Below, in pieces: positions 1 through 10,700 of a stretch of DNA of 64,000 bases. Origin of the DNA: Meconema thalassinum (Eukaryota; Arthropoda; Insecta; Orthoptera; Tettigoniidae); assembly GCA_946902985.2 (NCBI GenBank), contig CAMPQE020000055.1:372001-436000 (forward strand), in the 5' to 3' direction. Position numbers and translations under genes: made by a program. The notes beneath the pieces were generated by a model. The model saw only the letters and a program-made list of their open reading frames with translations, ran no database searches and was not told the origin of the DNA. Every line of letters starts with the position of its first letter. The stretch's first letter is position 1.

Positions 1-596
1 GTAGTGCCAAGGCCGTGATCCGAGAGGAGTGAGTGAAGATTGTCCAGGAGGCCAAGGGGCTGTAGCGCCAAGGCCGTGATCCGAGAGGAGTGGCTGAAGA
101 TTGTCCAGGAGGCCAAGGGGGCTGCAGCCCCAAGGCCGTAATCCGAGAGGAGTGGGTGAAGATTGTCCAGGAGGCCAAGGGGGCTGCAGCGCCAAGGCCG
201 TGATCCGAGAGGAGTGGGTGAAGATTGTCCAGAGGGCCAAGGGGGCTGTAGCGCCAAGGCCGTGATCCGAGAGGAGTGGGTGATGATTGTCCAGGAGGCC
301 AAGGGGCTGTAGCGCCAAGGCCGTGATCCGAGAAGAGTGGCTGAAGATTGTCCAGGAGTCCAAGGGGCTGTAGCGCCAAGGCCGTGATCCGAGAGGAGTG
401 GCTGAAGATTGTCCAGGAGGCCAAGGGGGCTGCAGCGCCAAGGCCGTGATCCGAGAGGTGAGGGTGCAGATTGTCCAGGAGGCCAAGGGGGCTGTAGGGC
501 CAAGGCCGTGATCCGAGAGGAGTGGGTGAAGATTGTCCAGGAGGCCAAGGGGGCTGTAGCGCCAAGGCCGTGATCCGAGAGGAGTGGGTGAAGATT

Positions 597-660
597 GTCT
601 AGGAGGCCAAGGGGAGTGTAGCGGCAAGGCCGTGATCTGAGAGGGGTGGCTGAAGATTGT
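597..660 (+). repeat. Landmark monomer M1 (first of nine copies)
   Basis: Distinctive monomer reading GTCTAGGAGGCCAAGGGGAG, tail TGTAGCGGC, followed by GTGATCTGAGAGGGG. Copies start at 597, 4,051, 14,712, 20,812, 29,435, 34,791, 42,001, 59,180 and 61,709; in the copies at 20,812 and 29,435 the tail is TGTAGCAGC. The CTAG in it supplies an in-frame stop on the minus strand, so several minus-strand open frames end here. It serves as a fixed point for measuring block offsets. Confidence 0.93.
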
Positions 661-1425
661 CCAGGAGGCCAAGGGGGCTGCAGCGCCAAGGCCGTGATCC
701 GAGAGGAGTGGGTGAAGATTGTCCAGGTGGCCAAGGGGGCTGCAGCGCCAAGGCCGTGATCCGAGAGGAGTGGCTGAAGATTGTCCAGGTGGCCAAGGGG
801 GCTGTAGCGCCAAGGCCGTGATCCGAGAGGAGTGGGTGAAGATTGTCCAGGAGGCCAAGGGGGCTGCAGCGCCAAGGCCGTGATCCGAGAGGAGTGGCTG
901 AAGATTGTCCAGGTGGCCAATGGGGCTGCAGCGCCAAGGCCGTGATCCGAGGGGAGTGGGTGAAGATTGTCCAGGAGGCCAAGGGGGCGTAGCACCAAGG
1001 CCGTGATCCGAGAGGAGTGGGTGAAGATTGTCCAGGAGGCCATGGGGGCTCTAGCGCCAAGGCCGTGATCCGAGAGGAGTGGGTGAAGATTGTCCAGGAG
1101 ACCAAGGGGTCTGTAGCGCCAAGGACGTGATCCGAGAGGAGTGGCTGAAGATTGTCCAGGAGGCCAAGGGGGCTGTAGCGCCAAGGCCGTGATCCGAGAG
1201 GAGTGGGTGAAGATTGTCCAGGAGGCCAAGGGGACGTAGCGCCAAGGCCGTGATCCGAGAGGAGTGGGTGAAGATTGTCCAGGAGGCCAAGGGGGCTGCA
1301 GCACCAAGGCCGTGATCCGAGAGGAGTGGGTGAAGATTGTCCAGGAGGCCAAGGGGGCTGCAGCACCAAGGCCGTGATCCGAGAGGAGTGGGTGAAGATT
1401 TTCCAGGTGGCCAAGGGGGCGTAGC

Positions 1426-1486
1426 GCCAAGGCCGTGATCCGAGAGGAGTGGGTGAAGATTGTCCAGGAGGCCAAGGGGGCGTAGC
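1426..1486 (+). repeat. Reference 61-bp monomer (CGTAGC-type tail)
   Basis: This copy is identical to the 62-mer through the G-run but ends GGGGGCGTAGC instead of GGGGGCTGCAGC, one base shorter. A sister form ends GGGGACGTAGC (for example around 1,230-1,240). Another 61-bp form has only four Gs before CTGTAGC (for example around 55-65). The 61- and 62-bp classes are interspersed in a fixed order that is conserved between block copies, so they act as a barcode for aligning duplications. Confidence 0.93.
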
Positions 1487-2469
1487 GCCAAGGCCGTGAT
1501 CCGAGAGGAGTGGGTGATGATTGTCCAGGAGGCCAAGGGGGCGTAGCACCAAGGCCGTGATCCGAGAGGAGTGGGTGAAGATTGTCCAGGAGGCCAAGGG
1601 GACGTAGCGCCAAGGCCGTGATCCGAGAAGAGTGGGTGAAGATTGTCCAGGAAGCCAAGGGGGCGTAGCGCCAAGGCCGTGATCCGAGAGGAGTGGGTGA
1701 AGATTGTCCAGGAGGCCAAAGGGGCTGCAGCGCCAAGGCCGTGATCCGAGAGGAGTGGGTGAAGATTGTCCAGGAGGCCAAGGGGGCTGCAGCGCCAAGG
1801 CCGTGATCCGAGAGGAGTGGGTGAAGATTGTCCAGGAGGCCAAGGGGGCTGCAGCACCAAGGCCGTGATCCGAGGGGAGTGGGTGAAGATTCTCCAGGAG
1901 GCCAAGGGGGCTGCAGCGCCAAGGCCGTTATCCGAGAGGAGTGGCCGAAGACTGTCCAGGAGGCCAAGGGGGCTGCAGCACCAAGGCCGTGATCCGAGAG
2001 GGGTGGCTGAAGATTGTCCAGGAGGCCAAGGGGGCTGCAGCGCCAAGGCCGTGATCCGAGAGGAGTGGGTGAAGATTGTCCAGGAGGCCAAGGGGGCTGC
2101 ACCACCAAGGCCGTGATCCGAGAGGAGTGGGTGATGATTGTCCAGGAGGCCAAGGGGACGTAGCGCCAAGGCCGTGATCCGAGAGGAGTGGGTGAAGTTT
2201 GTCCAGGAGGCCAAGGGGGCTGCAGCGCCAAGTCCGTGATCCGAGAGGAGTGGCTGAAGGTTGTCCAGGAGGCCAAGGGGGCGTAGCGCCAAGGCCGTGA
2301 ACCGAGAGGAGTGGCTGAAGATTGTCCAGAAGCCCAAGGGGGCTGTAGCGCCAAGGCCGTGATCCGAGAGGAGTGGCTGAAGATTGTCCAGGAGGCCAAG
2401 GGAGCTGCAGCGCCAAGGCCGTGGTCCGAGAGGAGTGGCTGAAGATTGTCCAGGAGGCCAAGGGGGCTG

Positions 2470-2545
2470 TAGCGCCAAGGCCTTGTCCGAGAGGAGTGGG
2501 TGAAGATTGTCCAGGTGGCCAAGGGGGCTGTTGCCAAGGTGGTGA
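2470..2545 (+). repeat. Landmark monomer pair M2 (first of seven copies)
   Basis: Two consecutive shortened monomers: one reads GGCCTTGTCCGAGAGGAG (1-bp deletion) and the next junction is GGGCTGTTGCCAAGGTGGTG, lacking two bases of the usual TGTAGCGCC. The TTGCCAAGG word starts at 2,531, 13,191, 19,660, 28,283, 40,541, 57,720 and 60,249. M2 precedes M1 by 1,152-1,521 bp in all seven cases, and the spacings differ by whole monomers. Confidence 0.93.
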
Positions 2546-4448
2546 TCCGAGAGGAGTGGCTGAAGAATGTCCAGGAGGCCAAGGGGGTGTAGCGCCAAGG
2601 CCGTGATCCGAGAGGAGTGGCTGAAGATTGTCCAGGAGGCCAAGGGGGTGTAGCGCCAAGGCCGTGATGCGAGAGGAGTGGCCGAATATTGTCCAGAAGC
2701 CCAAGGGGGCTGTAGCGCCAAGGCCGTGATCCGAGAGGAGTGGCTGAAGATTGTCCAGGAGGCCAAGGGGGCTGTAGCGCCAAGGCCGTGATCCGAGAGG
2801 AATGACTGAAGATTGTCCAGGAGGCCAAGGGGGCTGCAGCGCCAAGGCCGTGATCCGAAAGGAGTGGGTGAGGATTGTCCAGCAGGCCAAGGGGGCTGCA
2901 GCGCCAAGGCCGTGTTCCGAGAGGAGTGGGTGAAGATTGTCCAGGATTCCAGGGGGCTGCAGCGCCAAGGCCGTGATCCGAGAGGAGTGGGTGAAGATTG
3001 TCCAGGAGTCCAAGGGGGCTCTAGCGCCAAGGCCGTGATCCGAGAGGAGTGGGTGAAGATCGTCCAGGAGGCCAAGGGGGCTGTAGCGCCAAGGCCGTGA
3101 TCTAAGAGGAGTGGGTGAAGATTGTCCAGGAGGCCAAGGGGCTGCAGCGCAAAGGCCATGATCCGAGAGGAGAGGGTGAAGATTGTTCAGGTGGCCAAAG
3201 GGGCTGCAGCGCCAAGGCCGTGATCCGAGAGGAGTGGGTGAAGATTGTCCAGGAGGCCAATGGGCCTGAAGAGCCAAGGCCGTGATCCGAGAGGAGTGGC
3301 TGAAGATTGTCCAGGAGGCCAAGGCGGGCTGTAGCGCCAAGGCCGTGATCCGAGAGGAGTGTGTGGAGATTGTCCAGGAGGCCAAGGGGGCTGCAGCGAT
3401 AAGGCCGTGATCCGAGAGGAGTGGCTGAAGATTGTCCAGGAGGCCAAGGGGTCTGTAGTGCCAAGGCCGTGATCCGAGAGGAGTGAGTGAAGATTGTCCA
3501 GGAGGCCAAGGGGCTGTAGCGCCAAGGCCGTGATCCGAGAGGAGTGGCTGAAGATTGTCCAGGAGGCCAAGGGGGCTGCAGCCCCAAGGCCGTAATCCGA
3601 GAGGAGTGGGTGAAGATTGTCCAGGAGGCCAAGGGGGCTGCAGCGCCAAGGCCGTGATCCGAGAGGAGTGGGTGAAGATTGTCCAGAGGGCCAAGGGGGC
3701 TGTAGCGCCAAGGCCGTGATCCGAGAGGAGTGGGTGATGATTGTCCAGGAGGCCAAGGGGCTGTAGCGCCAAGGCCGTGATCCGAGAAGAGTGGCTGAAG
3801 ATTGTCCAAGAGTCCAAGGGGCTGTAGCGCCAAGGCCGTGATCCGAGAGGAGTGGCTGAAGATTGTCCAGGAGGCCAAGGGGGCTGCAGCGCCAAGGCCG
3901 TGATCCGAGAGGTGAGGGTGCAGATTGTCCAGGAGGCCAAGGGGGCTGTAGGGCCAAGGCCGTGATCCGAGAGGAGTGGGTGAAGATTGTCCAGGAGGCC
4001 AAGGGGGCTGTAGCGCCAAGGCCGTGATCCGAGAGGAGTGGGTGAAGATTGTCTAGGAGGCCAAGGGGAGTGTAGCGGCAAGGCCGTGATCTGAGAGGGG
4101 TGGCTGAAGATTGTCCAGGAGGCCAAGGGGGCTGCAGCGCCAAGGCCGTGATCCGAGAGGAGTGGGTGAAGATTGTCCAGGTGGCCAAGGGGGCTGCAGC
4201 GCCAAGGCCGTGATCCGAGAGGAGTGGCTGAAGATTGTCCAGGTGGCCAAGGGGGCTGTAGCGCCAAGGCCGTGATCCGAGAGGAGTGGGTGAAGATTGT
4301 CCAGGAGGCCAAGGGGGCTGCAGCGCCAAGGCCGTGATCCCAGAGGAGTGGCTGAAGATTGTCCAGGTGGCCAATGGGGCTGCAGCGCCAAGGCCGTGAT
4401 CCGAGGGGAGTGGGTGAAGATTGTCCAGGAGGCCAAGGGGGCGTAGCA

Positions 4449-4879
4449 CCAAGGCCGTGATCCGAGAGGAGTGGGTGAAGATTGTCCAGGAGACCAAGGG
4501 GTCTGTAGCGCCAAGGACGTGATCCGAGAGGAGTGGCTGAAGATTGTCCAGGAGGCCAAGGGGGCTGTAGCGCCAAGGCCGTGATCCGAGAGGAGTGGGT
4601 GAAGATTGTCCAGGAGGCCAAGGGGACGTAGCGCCAAGGCCGTGATCCGAGAGGAGTGGGTGAAGATCGTCCAGGAGGCCAAGGGGGCTGCAGCACCAAG
4701 GCCGTGATCCGAGAGGAGTGGGTGAAGATTGTCCAGGAGGCCAAGGGGGCTGCAGCACCAAGGCCGTGATCCGAGAGGAGTGGGTGAAGATTTTCCAGGT
4801 GGCCAAGGGGGCGTAGCGCCAAGGCCGTGATCCGAGAGGAGTGGGTGAAGATTGTCCAGGAGGCCAAGGGGGCGTAGCG
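4449..4879 (+). repeat. 431-bp (7-monomer) tandem duplication, left copy
   Basis: The diagnostic monomer reading GGAGACCAAGGGGTCTG, followed by the GCCAAGGACGTGATCC monomer, occurs at 4,491 and again 431 bases later at 4,922. Alignment at this offset holds from about 4,449 to 4,908. The matching block near 1,070-1,500 has only one copy, so the duplication arose inside this lineage. Confidence 0.82.
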
Positions 4880-5310
4880 CCAAGGCCGTGATCCGAGAGG
4901 AGTGGGTGAAGATTGTCCAGGAGACCAAGGGGTCTGTAGCGCCAAGGACGTGATCCGAGAGGAGTGGCTGAAGATTGTCCAGGAGGCCAAGGGGGCTGTA
5001 GCGCCAAGGCCGTGATCCGAGAGGAGTGGGTGAAGATTGTCCAGGAGGCCAAGGGGACGTAGCGCCAAGGCCGTGATCCGAGAGGAGTGGGTGAAGATCG
5101 TCCAGGAGGCCAAGGGGGCTGCAGCACCAAGGCCGTGATCCGAGAGGAGTGGGTGAAGATTGTCCAGGAGGCCAAGGGGGCTGCAGCACCAAGGCCGTGA
5201 TCCGAGAGGAGTGGGTGAAGATTTTCCAGGTGGCCAAGGGGGCGTAGCGCCAAGGCCGTGATCCGAGAGGAGTGGGTGAAGATTGTCCAGGAGGCCAAGG
5301 GGGCGTAGCG
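4880..5310 (+). repeat. 431-bp (7-monomer) tandem duplication, right copy
   Basis: Second copy of the seven-monomer cassette. The junction monomer carries GCGCC where the left copy has GCACC (4,448 versus 4,879). After about 5,340 the sequence resumes the single-copy order seen at about 1,510, starting with a GTGATGATTG monomer. Confidence 0.82.
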
Positions 5311-5864
5311 CCAAGGCCGTGATCCGAGAGGAGTGGGTGATGATTGTCCAGGAGGCCAAGGGGGCGTAGCACCAAGGCCGTGATCCGAGAGGAGTGGGTG
5401 AAGATTGTCCAGGAGGCCAAGGGGACGTAGCGCCAAGGCCGTGATCCGAGAAGAGTGGGTGAAGATTGTCCAGGAAGCCAAGGGGGCGTAGCGCCAAGGC
5501 CGTGATCCGAGAGGAGTGGGTGAAGATTGTCCAGGAGGCCAAAGGGGCTGCAGCGCCAAGGCCGTGATCCGAGAGGAGTGGGTGAAGATTGTCCAGGAGG
5601 CCAAGGGGGCTGCAGCGCCAAGGCCGTGATCCGAGAGGAGTGGGTGAAGATTGTCCAGGAGGCCAAGGGGGCTGCAGCACCAAGGCCGTGATCCGAGGGG
5701 AGTGGGTGAAGATTCTCCAGGAGGCCAAGGGGGCTGCAGCGCCAAGGCCGTTATCCGAGAGGAGTGGCCGAAGACTGTCCAGGAGGCCAAGGGGGCTGCA
5801 GCACCAAGGCCGTGATCCGAGAGGGGTGGCTGAAGATTGTCCAGGAGGCCAAGGGGGCTGCAGC

Positions 5865-5926
5865 GCCAAGGCCGTGATCCGAGAGGAGTGGGTGAAGATT
5901 GTCCAGGAGGCCAAGGGGGCTGCAGC
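5865..5926 (+). repeat. Reference 62-bp monomer (PstI-type tail)
   Basis: This copy has the commonest base at each position. Counting from GCCAAGG: the CCGTGATCC word spans 8-16, the purine block GAGAGGAGTGGGTGAAG spans 17-33, GTCCAGGAGGCCAAG spans 37-51, the five-G run spans 51-55, and the 8-bp palindrome GCTGCAGC closes the monomer at 55-62. The heptamer GCCAAGG occurs at 46-52 and again at the start of the next monomer, 17 bp on, so each junction carries a short direct repeat. Three CpGs occur per monomer: positions 9-10, 16-17 and the monomer junction. One GATC site occurs per monomer. Confidence 0.95.
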
Positions 5927-6971
5927 GCCAAGGCCGTGATCCGAGAGGAGTGGGTGAAGATTGTCCAGGAGGCCAAGGGGGCTGCACCACCAAGGCCGTG
6001 ATCCGAGAGGAGTGGGTGATGATTGTCCAGGAGGCCAAGGGGACGTAGCGCCAAGGCCGTGATCCGAGAGGAGTGGGTGAAGTTTGTCCAGGAGGCCAAG
6101 GGGGCTGCAGCGCCAAGTCCGTGATCCGAGAGGAGTGGCTGAAGGTTGTCCAGGAGGCCAAGGGGGCGTAACGCCAAGGCCGTGAACCGAGAGGAGTGGG
6201 TGAAGATTGTCCAGGAGGCCAAGGGGATGTAGCACCAAGGCCGTGATCCGAGAGGAGTGGGTGAAGATTGTCCAGGAGGCCAAGGGGGCTGCAGCACCAT
6301 GGCCGTGATCCGAGAGGAGTGGGTGAAGATTTTCCAGGTGGCCAAGGGGGCGTAGCGCGAAGGCCGTGATCCGAGAGGAGTGGGTGAAGATTGTCCAGGA
6401 GGCCAAGGGGGTGTAGAGCCAAGGCCGTGATCCGAGAGGTGTGGCTGATGATTGTCCAGGAGGCCAAGGGGGCGTAGCACCAAGGCCGTGATCCGAGAGG
6501 AGTGGGTGAAGATTGTCCTGGAGGCCAAGGGGACGTAGCGCCAAGGCCGTGATCCGAGAGGAGTGGGTGAAGATTGTCCAGGAGGCCAAAGGGGCTGCAG
6601 CGCCAAGGCCGTGATCCGAGAGGAGTGGGTGAAGATTGTCCAGGAGGCCAAGGGGGCTGCAGCGCCAAGGCCGTGATCCGAGAGGAGTGGGTGAAGGTTG
6701 TCCAGGAGGCCAAGGGGGCTGCAGCACCAAGGCCGTGATCCGAGGGGAGTGGGTGAAGATTGTCCAGGAGGCCAAGGGGGCTGCAGCGCCAAAGCCGTGA
6801 TCCAAGAGGAGTGGCTGAAGACTGTCCAGGAGGCCAAGGGGGCTGCAGCACCATGGCCGTGATCCGAGAGGGGTGGCTGAAGATTGTCCAGGAGGCCAAG
6901 GGGGCTGCAGCGCCAAGGCCGTGATCCGAGAGGAGTGGGTGAAGATTGTCCAGGAGGCCAAGGGGGCTGCA

Positions 6972-7709
6972 GCGCCAAGGCCGTGATCCGAGAGGAGTGG
7001 GTGAAGATTGTCCAGGAGGCCAAGGGGGCTGGAGCACCAAGGCCGTGATCCGAGAGGAGTGGGTGAATATTGTCCCGGTGGGCAAGGGGTTGTAGCGCCA
7101 AGGCCGTGATCCGAGAGGAGAGGGTGAAGATTGTCCAGGAGGCCAAGGGGGCGTAGCGCTAAGGCCGTGTTCCGAAAGGAGTGGGTGAAGATTGTCCAGG
7201 AGGCCAAGGGGACGTAGCGCCTAGGCCGTGATCCGAGAGGAGTGGGTGAAGTTTGTCCAGGAGGCCAAGGGGGCTGCAGCGCCAAGTCCGTGATCCGAGA
7301 GGAGTGGCTGAAGAATGTCCAGGAGGCCAAGGGGGCGTAGCGCCAAGGCCGTGATCCGAGAGGAGTGGCTGAAGATTGTCCAGGTGGCCAAGGGGGCTGT
7401 AGCGCCAAGGCCGTGATCCGAGAGGAGTGGCTGAAGATTGTCCAGGTGGCCAAGGGGGCTGTAGCGCCAAGGCCGTGATCCGAGAGGAGTGGGTGAAGAT
7501 TGTCCAGGAGGCCAAGGGGGCTGCAGCGCCAAGGCCGTGATCCGAGAGGAGTGGCTGAAGATTGTCCAGGAGGCCAAGGGGACGTAGCGCCTAGGCCGTG
7601 ATCCGAGAGGAGTGGGTGAAGTTTGTCCAGGAGGCCAAGGGGGCTGCAGCGCCAAGTCCGTGATCCGAGAGGAGTGGCTGAAGAATGTCCAGGAGGCCAA
7701 GGGGGCGTA
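6972..7709 (+). repeat. 738-bp (12-monomer) tandem duplication, left unit
   Basis: Positions 6,972-7,570 align with 7,710-8,308 at offset 738, and both contain M3 (7,071 and 7,809). The remainder, 7,571-7,709, is instead a copy of 7,201-7,339 at offset 370. The interval is therefore a mosaic of two overlapping exchanges, of 12 and 6 monomers. Confidence 0.8.
7065..7108 (+). repeat. Landmark monomer M3 (first of eleven copies)
   Basis: Monomer reading GTGAATATTGTCCCGGTGGG with a following CAAGGGGTTGTAGCGCC tail. The TGTCCCGG word starts at 7,071, 7,809, 11,012, 17,363, 23,401, 25,986, 32,024, 37,381, 44,591, 49,885 and 52,715. It is followed one monomer later by a GAGAGGAGAGGG variant. M1-to-M3 distance is 2,589-2,590 bp in four rounds and 2,651 and 3,020 bp in two. 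A related but distinct monomer with GTCCCGGTGGCCAAGGGGATG is not counted. Confidence 0.92.
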
Positions 7710-10700
7710 GCGCCAAGGCCGTGATCCGAGAGGAGTGGGTGAAGATTGTCCAGGAGGCCAAGGGGGCTGGAGCACCAAGGCCGTGATCCGAGAGGAGTGG
7801 GTGAATATTGTCCCGGTGGGCAAGGGGTTGTAGCGCCAAGGCCGTGATCCGAGAGGAGAGGGTGAAGATTGTCCAGGAGGCCAAGGGGGCGTAGCGCTAA
7901 GGCCGTGTTCCGAAAGGAGTGGGTGAAGATTGTCCAGGAGGCCAAGGGGACGTAGCGCCTAGGCCGTGATCCGAGAGGAGTGGGTGAAGTTTGTCCAGGA
8001 GGCCAAGGGGGCTGCAGCGCCAAGTCCGTGATCCGAGAGGAGTGGCTGAAGAATGTCCAGGAGGCCAAGGGGGCGTAGCGCCAAGGCCGTGATCCGAGAG
8101 GAGTGGCTGAAGATTGTCCAGGTGGCCAAGGGGGCTGTAGCGCCAAGGCCGTGATCCGAGAGGAGTGGCTGAAGATTGTCCAGGTGGCCAAGGGGGCTGT
8201 AGCGCCAAGGCCGTGATCCGAGAGGAGTGGGTGAAGATTGTCCAGGAGGCCAAGGGGGCTGCAGCGCCAAGGCCGTGATCCGAGAGGAGTGGCTGAAGAT
8301 TGTCCAGGTGGCCAATGGGGCTGCAGCGCCAAGGCCGTGATCCGAGGGGAGTGGGTGAAGATTGTCCAGGAGGCCAAGGGGGCGTAGCACCAAGGCCGTG
8401 ATCCGAGAGGAGTGGGTGAAGATTGTCCAGGAGACCAAGGGGTCTGTAGCGCCAAGGACGTGATCCGAGAGGAGTGGCTGAAGATTGTCCAGGAGGCCAA
8501 GGGGGCTGTAGCGCCAAGGCCGTGATCCGAGAGGAGTGGGTGAAGATTGTCCAGGAGGCCAAGGGGACGTAGCGCCAAGGCCGTGATCCGAGAGGAGTGG
8601 GTGAAGATCGTCCAGGAGGCCAAGGGGGCTGCAGCACCAAGGCCGTGATCCGAGAGGAGTGGGTGAAGATTGTCCAGGAGGCCAAGGGGGCTGCAGCACC
8701 AAGGCCGTGATCCGAGAGGAGTGGGTGAAGATTTTCCAGGTGGCCAAGGGGGCGTAGCGCCAAGGCCGTGATCCGAGAGGAGTGGGTGAAGATTGTCCAG
8801 GAGGCCAAGGGGGCGTAGCGCCAAGGCCGTGATCCGAGAGGAGTGGGTGAAGATTGTCCAGGAGACCAAGGGGTCTGTAGCGCCAAGGACGTGATCCGAG
8901 AGGAGTGGCTGAAGATTGTCCAGGAGGCCAAGGGGGCTGTAGCGCCAAGGCCGTGATCCGAGAGGAGTGGGTGAAGATTGTCCAGGAGGCCAAGGGGACG
9001 TAGCGCCAAGGCCGTGATCCGAGAGGAGTGGGTGAAGATCGTCCAGGAGGCCAAGGGGGCTGCAGCACCAAGGCCGTGATCCGAGAGGAGTGGGTGAAGA
9101 TTGTCCAGGAGGCCAAGGGGGCTGCAGCACCAAGGCCGTGATCCGAGAGGAGTGGGTGAAGATTTTCCAGGTGGCCAAGGGGGCGTAGCGCCAAGGCCGT
9201 GATCCGAGAGGAGTGGGTGAAGATTGTCCAGGAGGCCAAGGGGGCGTAGCGCCAAGGCCGTGATCCGAGAGGAGTGGGTGATGATTGTCCAGGAGGCCAA
9301 GGGGGCGTAGCACCAAGGCCGTGATCCGAGAGGAGTGGGTGAAGATTGTCCAGGAGGCCAAGGGGACGTAGCGCCAAGGCCGTGATCCGAGAAGAGTGGG
9401 TGAAGATTGTCCAGGAAGCCAAGGGGGCGTAGCGCCAAGGCCGTGATCCGAGAGGAGTGGGTGAAGATTGTCCAGGAGGCCAAAGGGGCTGCAGCGCCAA
9501 GGCCGTGATCCGAGAGGAGTGGGTGAAGATTGTCCAGGAGGCCAAGGGGGCTGCAGCGCCAAGGCCGTGATCCGAGAGGAGTGGGTGAAGATTGTCCAGG
9601 AGGCCAAGGGGGCTGCAGCACCAAGGCCGTGATCCGAGGGGAGTGGGTGAAGATTCTCCAGGAGGCCAAGGGGGCTGCAGCGCCAAGGCCGTTATCCGAG
9701 AGGAGTGGCCGAAGACTGTCCAGGAGGCCAAGGGGGCTGCAGCACCAAGGCCGTGATCCGAGAGGGGTGGCTGAAGATTGTCCAGGAGGCCAAGGGGGCT
9801 GCAGCGCCAAGGCCGTGATCCGAGAGGAGTGGGTGAAGATTGTCCAGGAGGCCAAGGGGGCTGCAGCGCCAAGGCCGTGATCCGAGAGGAGTGGGTGAAG
9901 ATTGTCCAGGAGGCCAAGGGGGCTGCACCACCAAGGCCGTGATCCGAGAGGAGTGGGTGATGATTGTCCAGGAGGCCAAGGGGACGTAGCGCCAAGGCCG
10001 TGATCCGAGAGGAGTGGGTGAAGTTTGTCCAGGAGGCCAAGGGGGCTGCAGCGCCAAGTCCGTGATCCGAGAGGAGTGGCTGAAGGTTGTCCAGGAGGCC
10101 AAGGGGGCGTAACGCCAAGGCCGTGAACCGAGAGGAGTGGGTGAAGATTGTCCAGGAGGCCAAGGGGATGTAGCACCAAGGCCGTGATCCGAGAGGAGTG
10201 GGTGAAGATTGTCCAGGAGGCCAAGGGGGCTGCAGCACCATGGCCGTGATCCGAGAGGAGTGGGTGAAGATTTTCCAGGTGGCCAAGGGGGCGTAGCGCG
10301 AAGGCCGTGATCCGAGAGGAGTGGGTGAAGATTGTCCAGGAGGCCAAGGGGGTGTAGAGCCAAGGCCGTGATCCGAGAGGTGTGGCTGATGATTGTCCAG
10401 GAGGCCAAGGGGGCGTAGCACCAAGGCCGTGATCCGAGAGGAGTGGGTGAAGATTGTCCTGGAGGCCAAGGGGACGTAGCGCCAAGGCCGTGATCCGAGA
10501 GGAGTGGGTGAAGATTGTCCAGGAGGCCAAAGGGGCTGCAGCGCCAAGGCCGTGATCCGAGAGGAGTGGGTGAAGATTGTCCAGGAGGCCAAGGGGGCTG
10601 CAGCGCCAAGGCCGTGATCCGAGAGGAGTGGGTGAAGGTTGTCCAGGAGGCCAAGGGGGCTGCAGCACCAAGGCCGTGATCCGAGGGGAGTGGGTGAAGA

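Larger units (their letters stand above)
1..4050 (+). repeat. Array segment 1: partial higher-order unit with M1 and M2
   Basis: Contains landmark M1 at 597 and landmark M2 at 2,531. The left edge repeats downstream: bases from 1 align with bases from 3,455 (offset 3,454), and the M1 monomer at 597 recurs at 4,051. From about 760 the segment also aligns with 11,358 onward, first at offset 10,598. The offset becomes 10,660-10,661 after one extra monomer near 12,700 and one extra G near 13,613. Monomer variants private to this stretch and its copies include AATGACTGAAG near 2,800 and the tail AGCGATAAGG near 3,396. Confidence 0.85.
4051..7570 (+). repeat. Array segment 2: M1-to-M3 block with internal 431-bp duplication
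   Basis: Begins with M1 (4,051) and carries M3 at 7,071. Compared with 597 onward, it lacks the single monomer with the CCATGGGGGCTCTAGC tail seen near 1,041, and it gains seven monomers (431 bp). The stretch from about 4,200 to 7,570 recurs at about 8,140-11,511 (offset 3,941). Its later part recurs at about 15,300-17,500 (offset 10,292), where the seven-monomer insertion is absent. Confidence 0.82.

Noticed and set aside
5865..5926. CENP-B box or known centromeric satellite motif in the monomer.
   Set aside because: The TTCG...CGGG core is absent from the consensus. The GTTCCGAAAGG variant is only a partial, infrequent resemblance.
5911..5926. CTCF-like core (AGGGGGC followed by TGCAGC) in each monomer.
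   Set aside because: The G-run matches the core, but the upstream CCAC positions and the purine after the core do not fit. Binding would need ChIP data.
5589..5939. Plus-strand frames up to 116 codons (Gly/Arg/Lys-rich), recurring at 1,766, 9,530, 12,364 and 15,881.
   Set aside because: They are gaps between the regular TGA and TAG words of the monomer, recurring only because the block is duplicated.
1928..9607. Giant minus-strand CDS (and the many other minus-strand frames of 60-1,600 codons).
   Set aside because: All three minus frames are open because the consensus lacks TTA, CTA and TCA on the plus strand. Frames overlap, rotate with 61/62-bp monomers, start at chance CAT words and end at chance CTAG changes. 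No promoter, splice or polyadenylation signal is visible.
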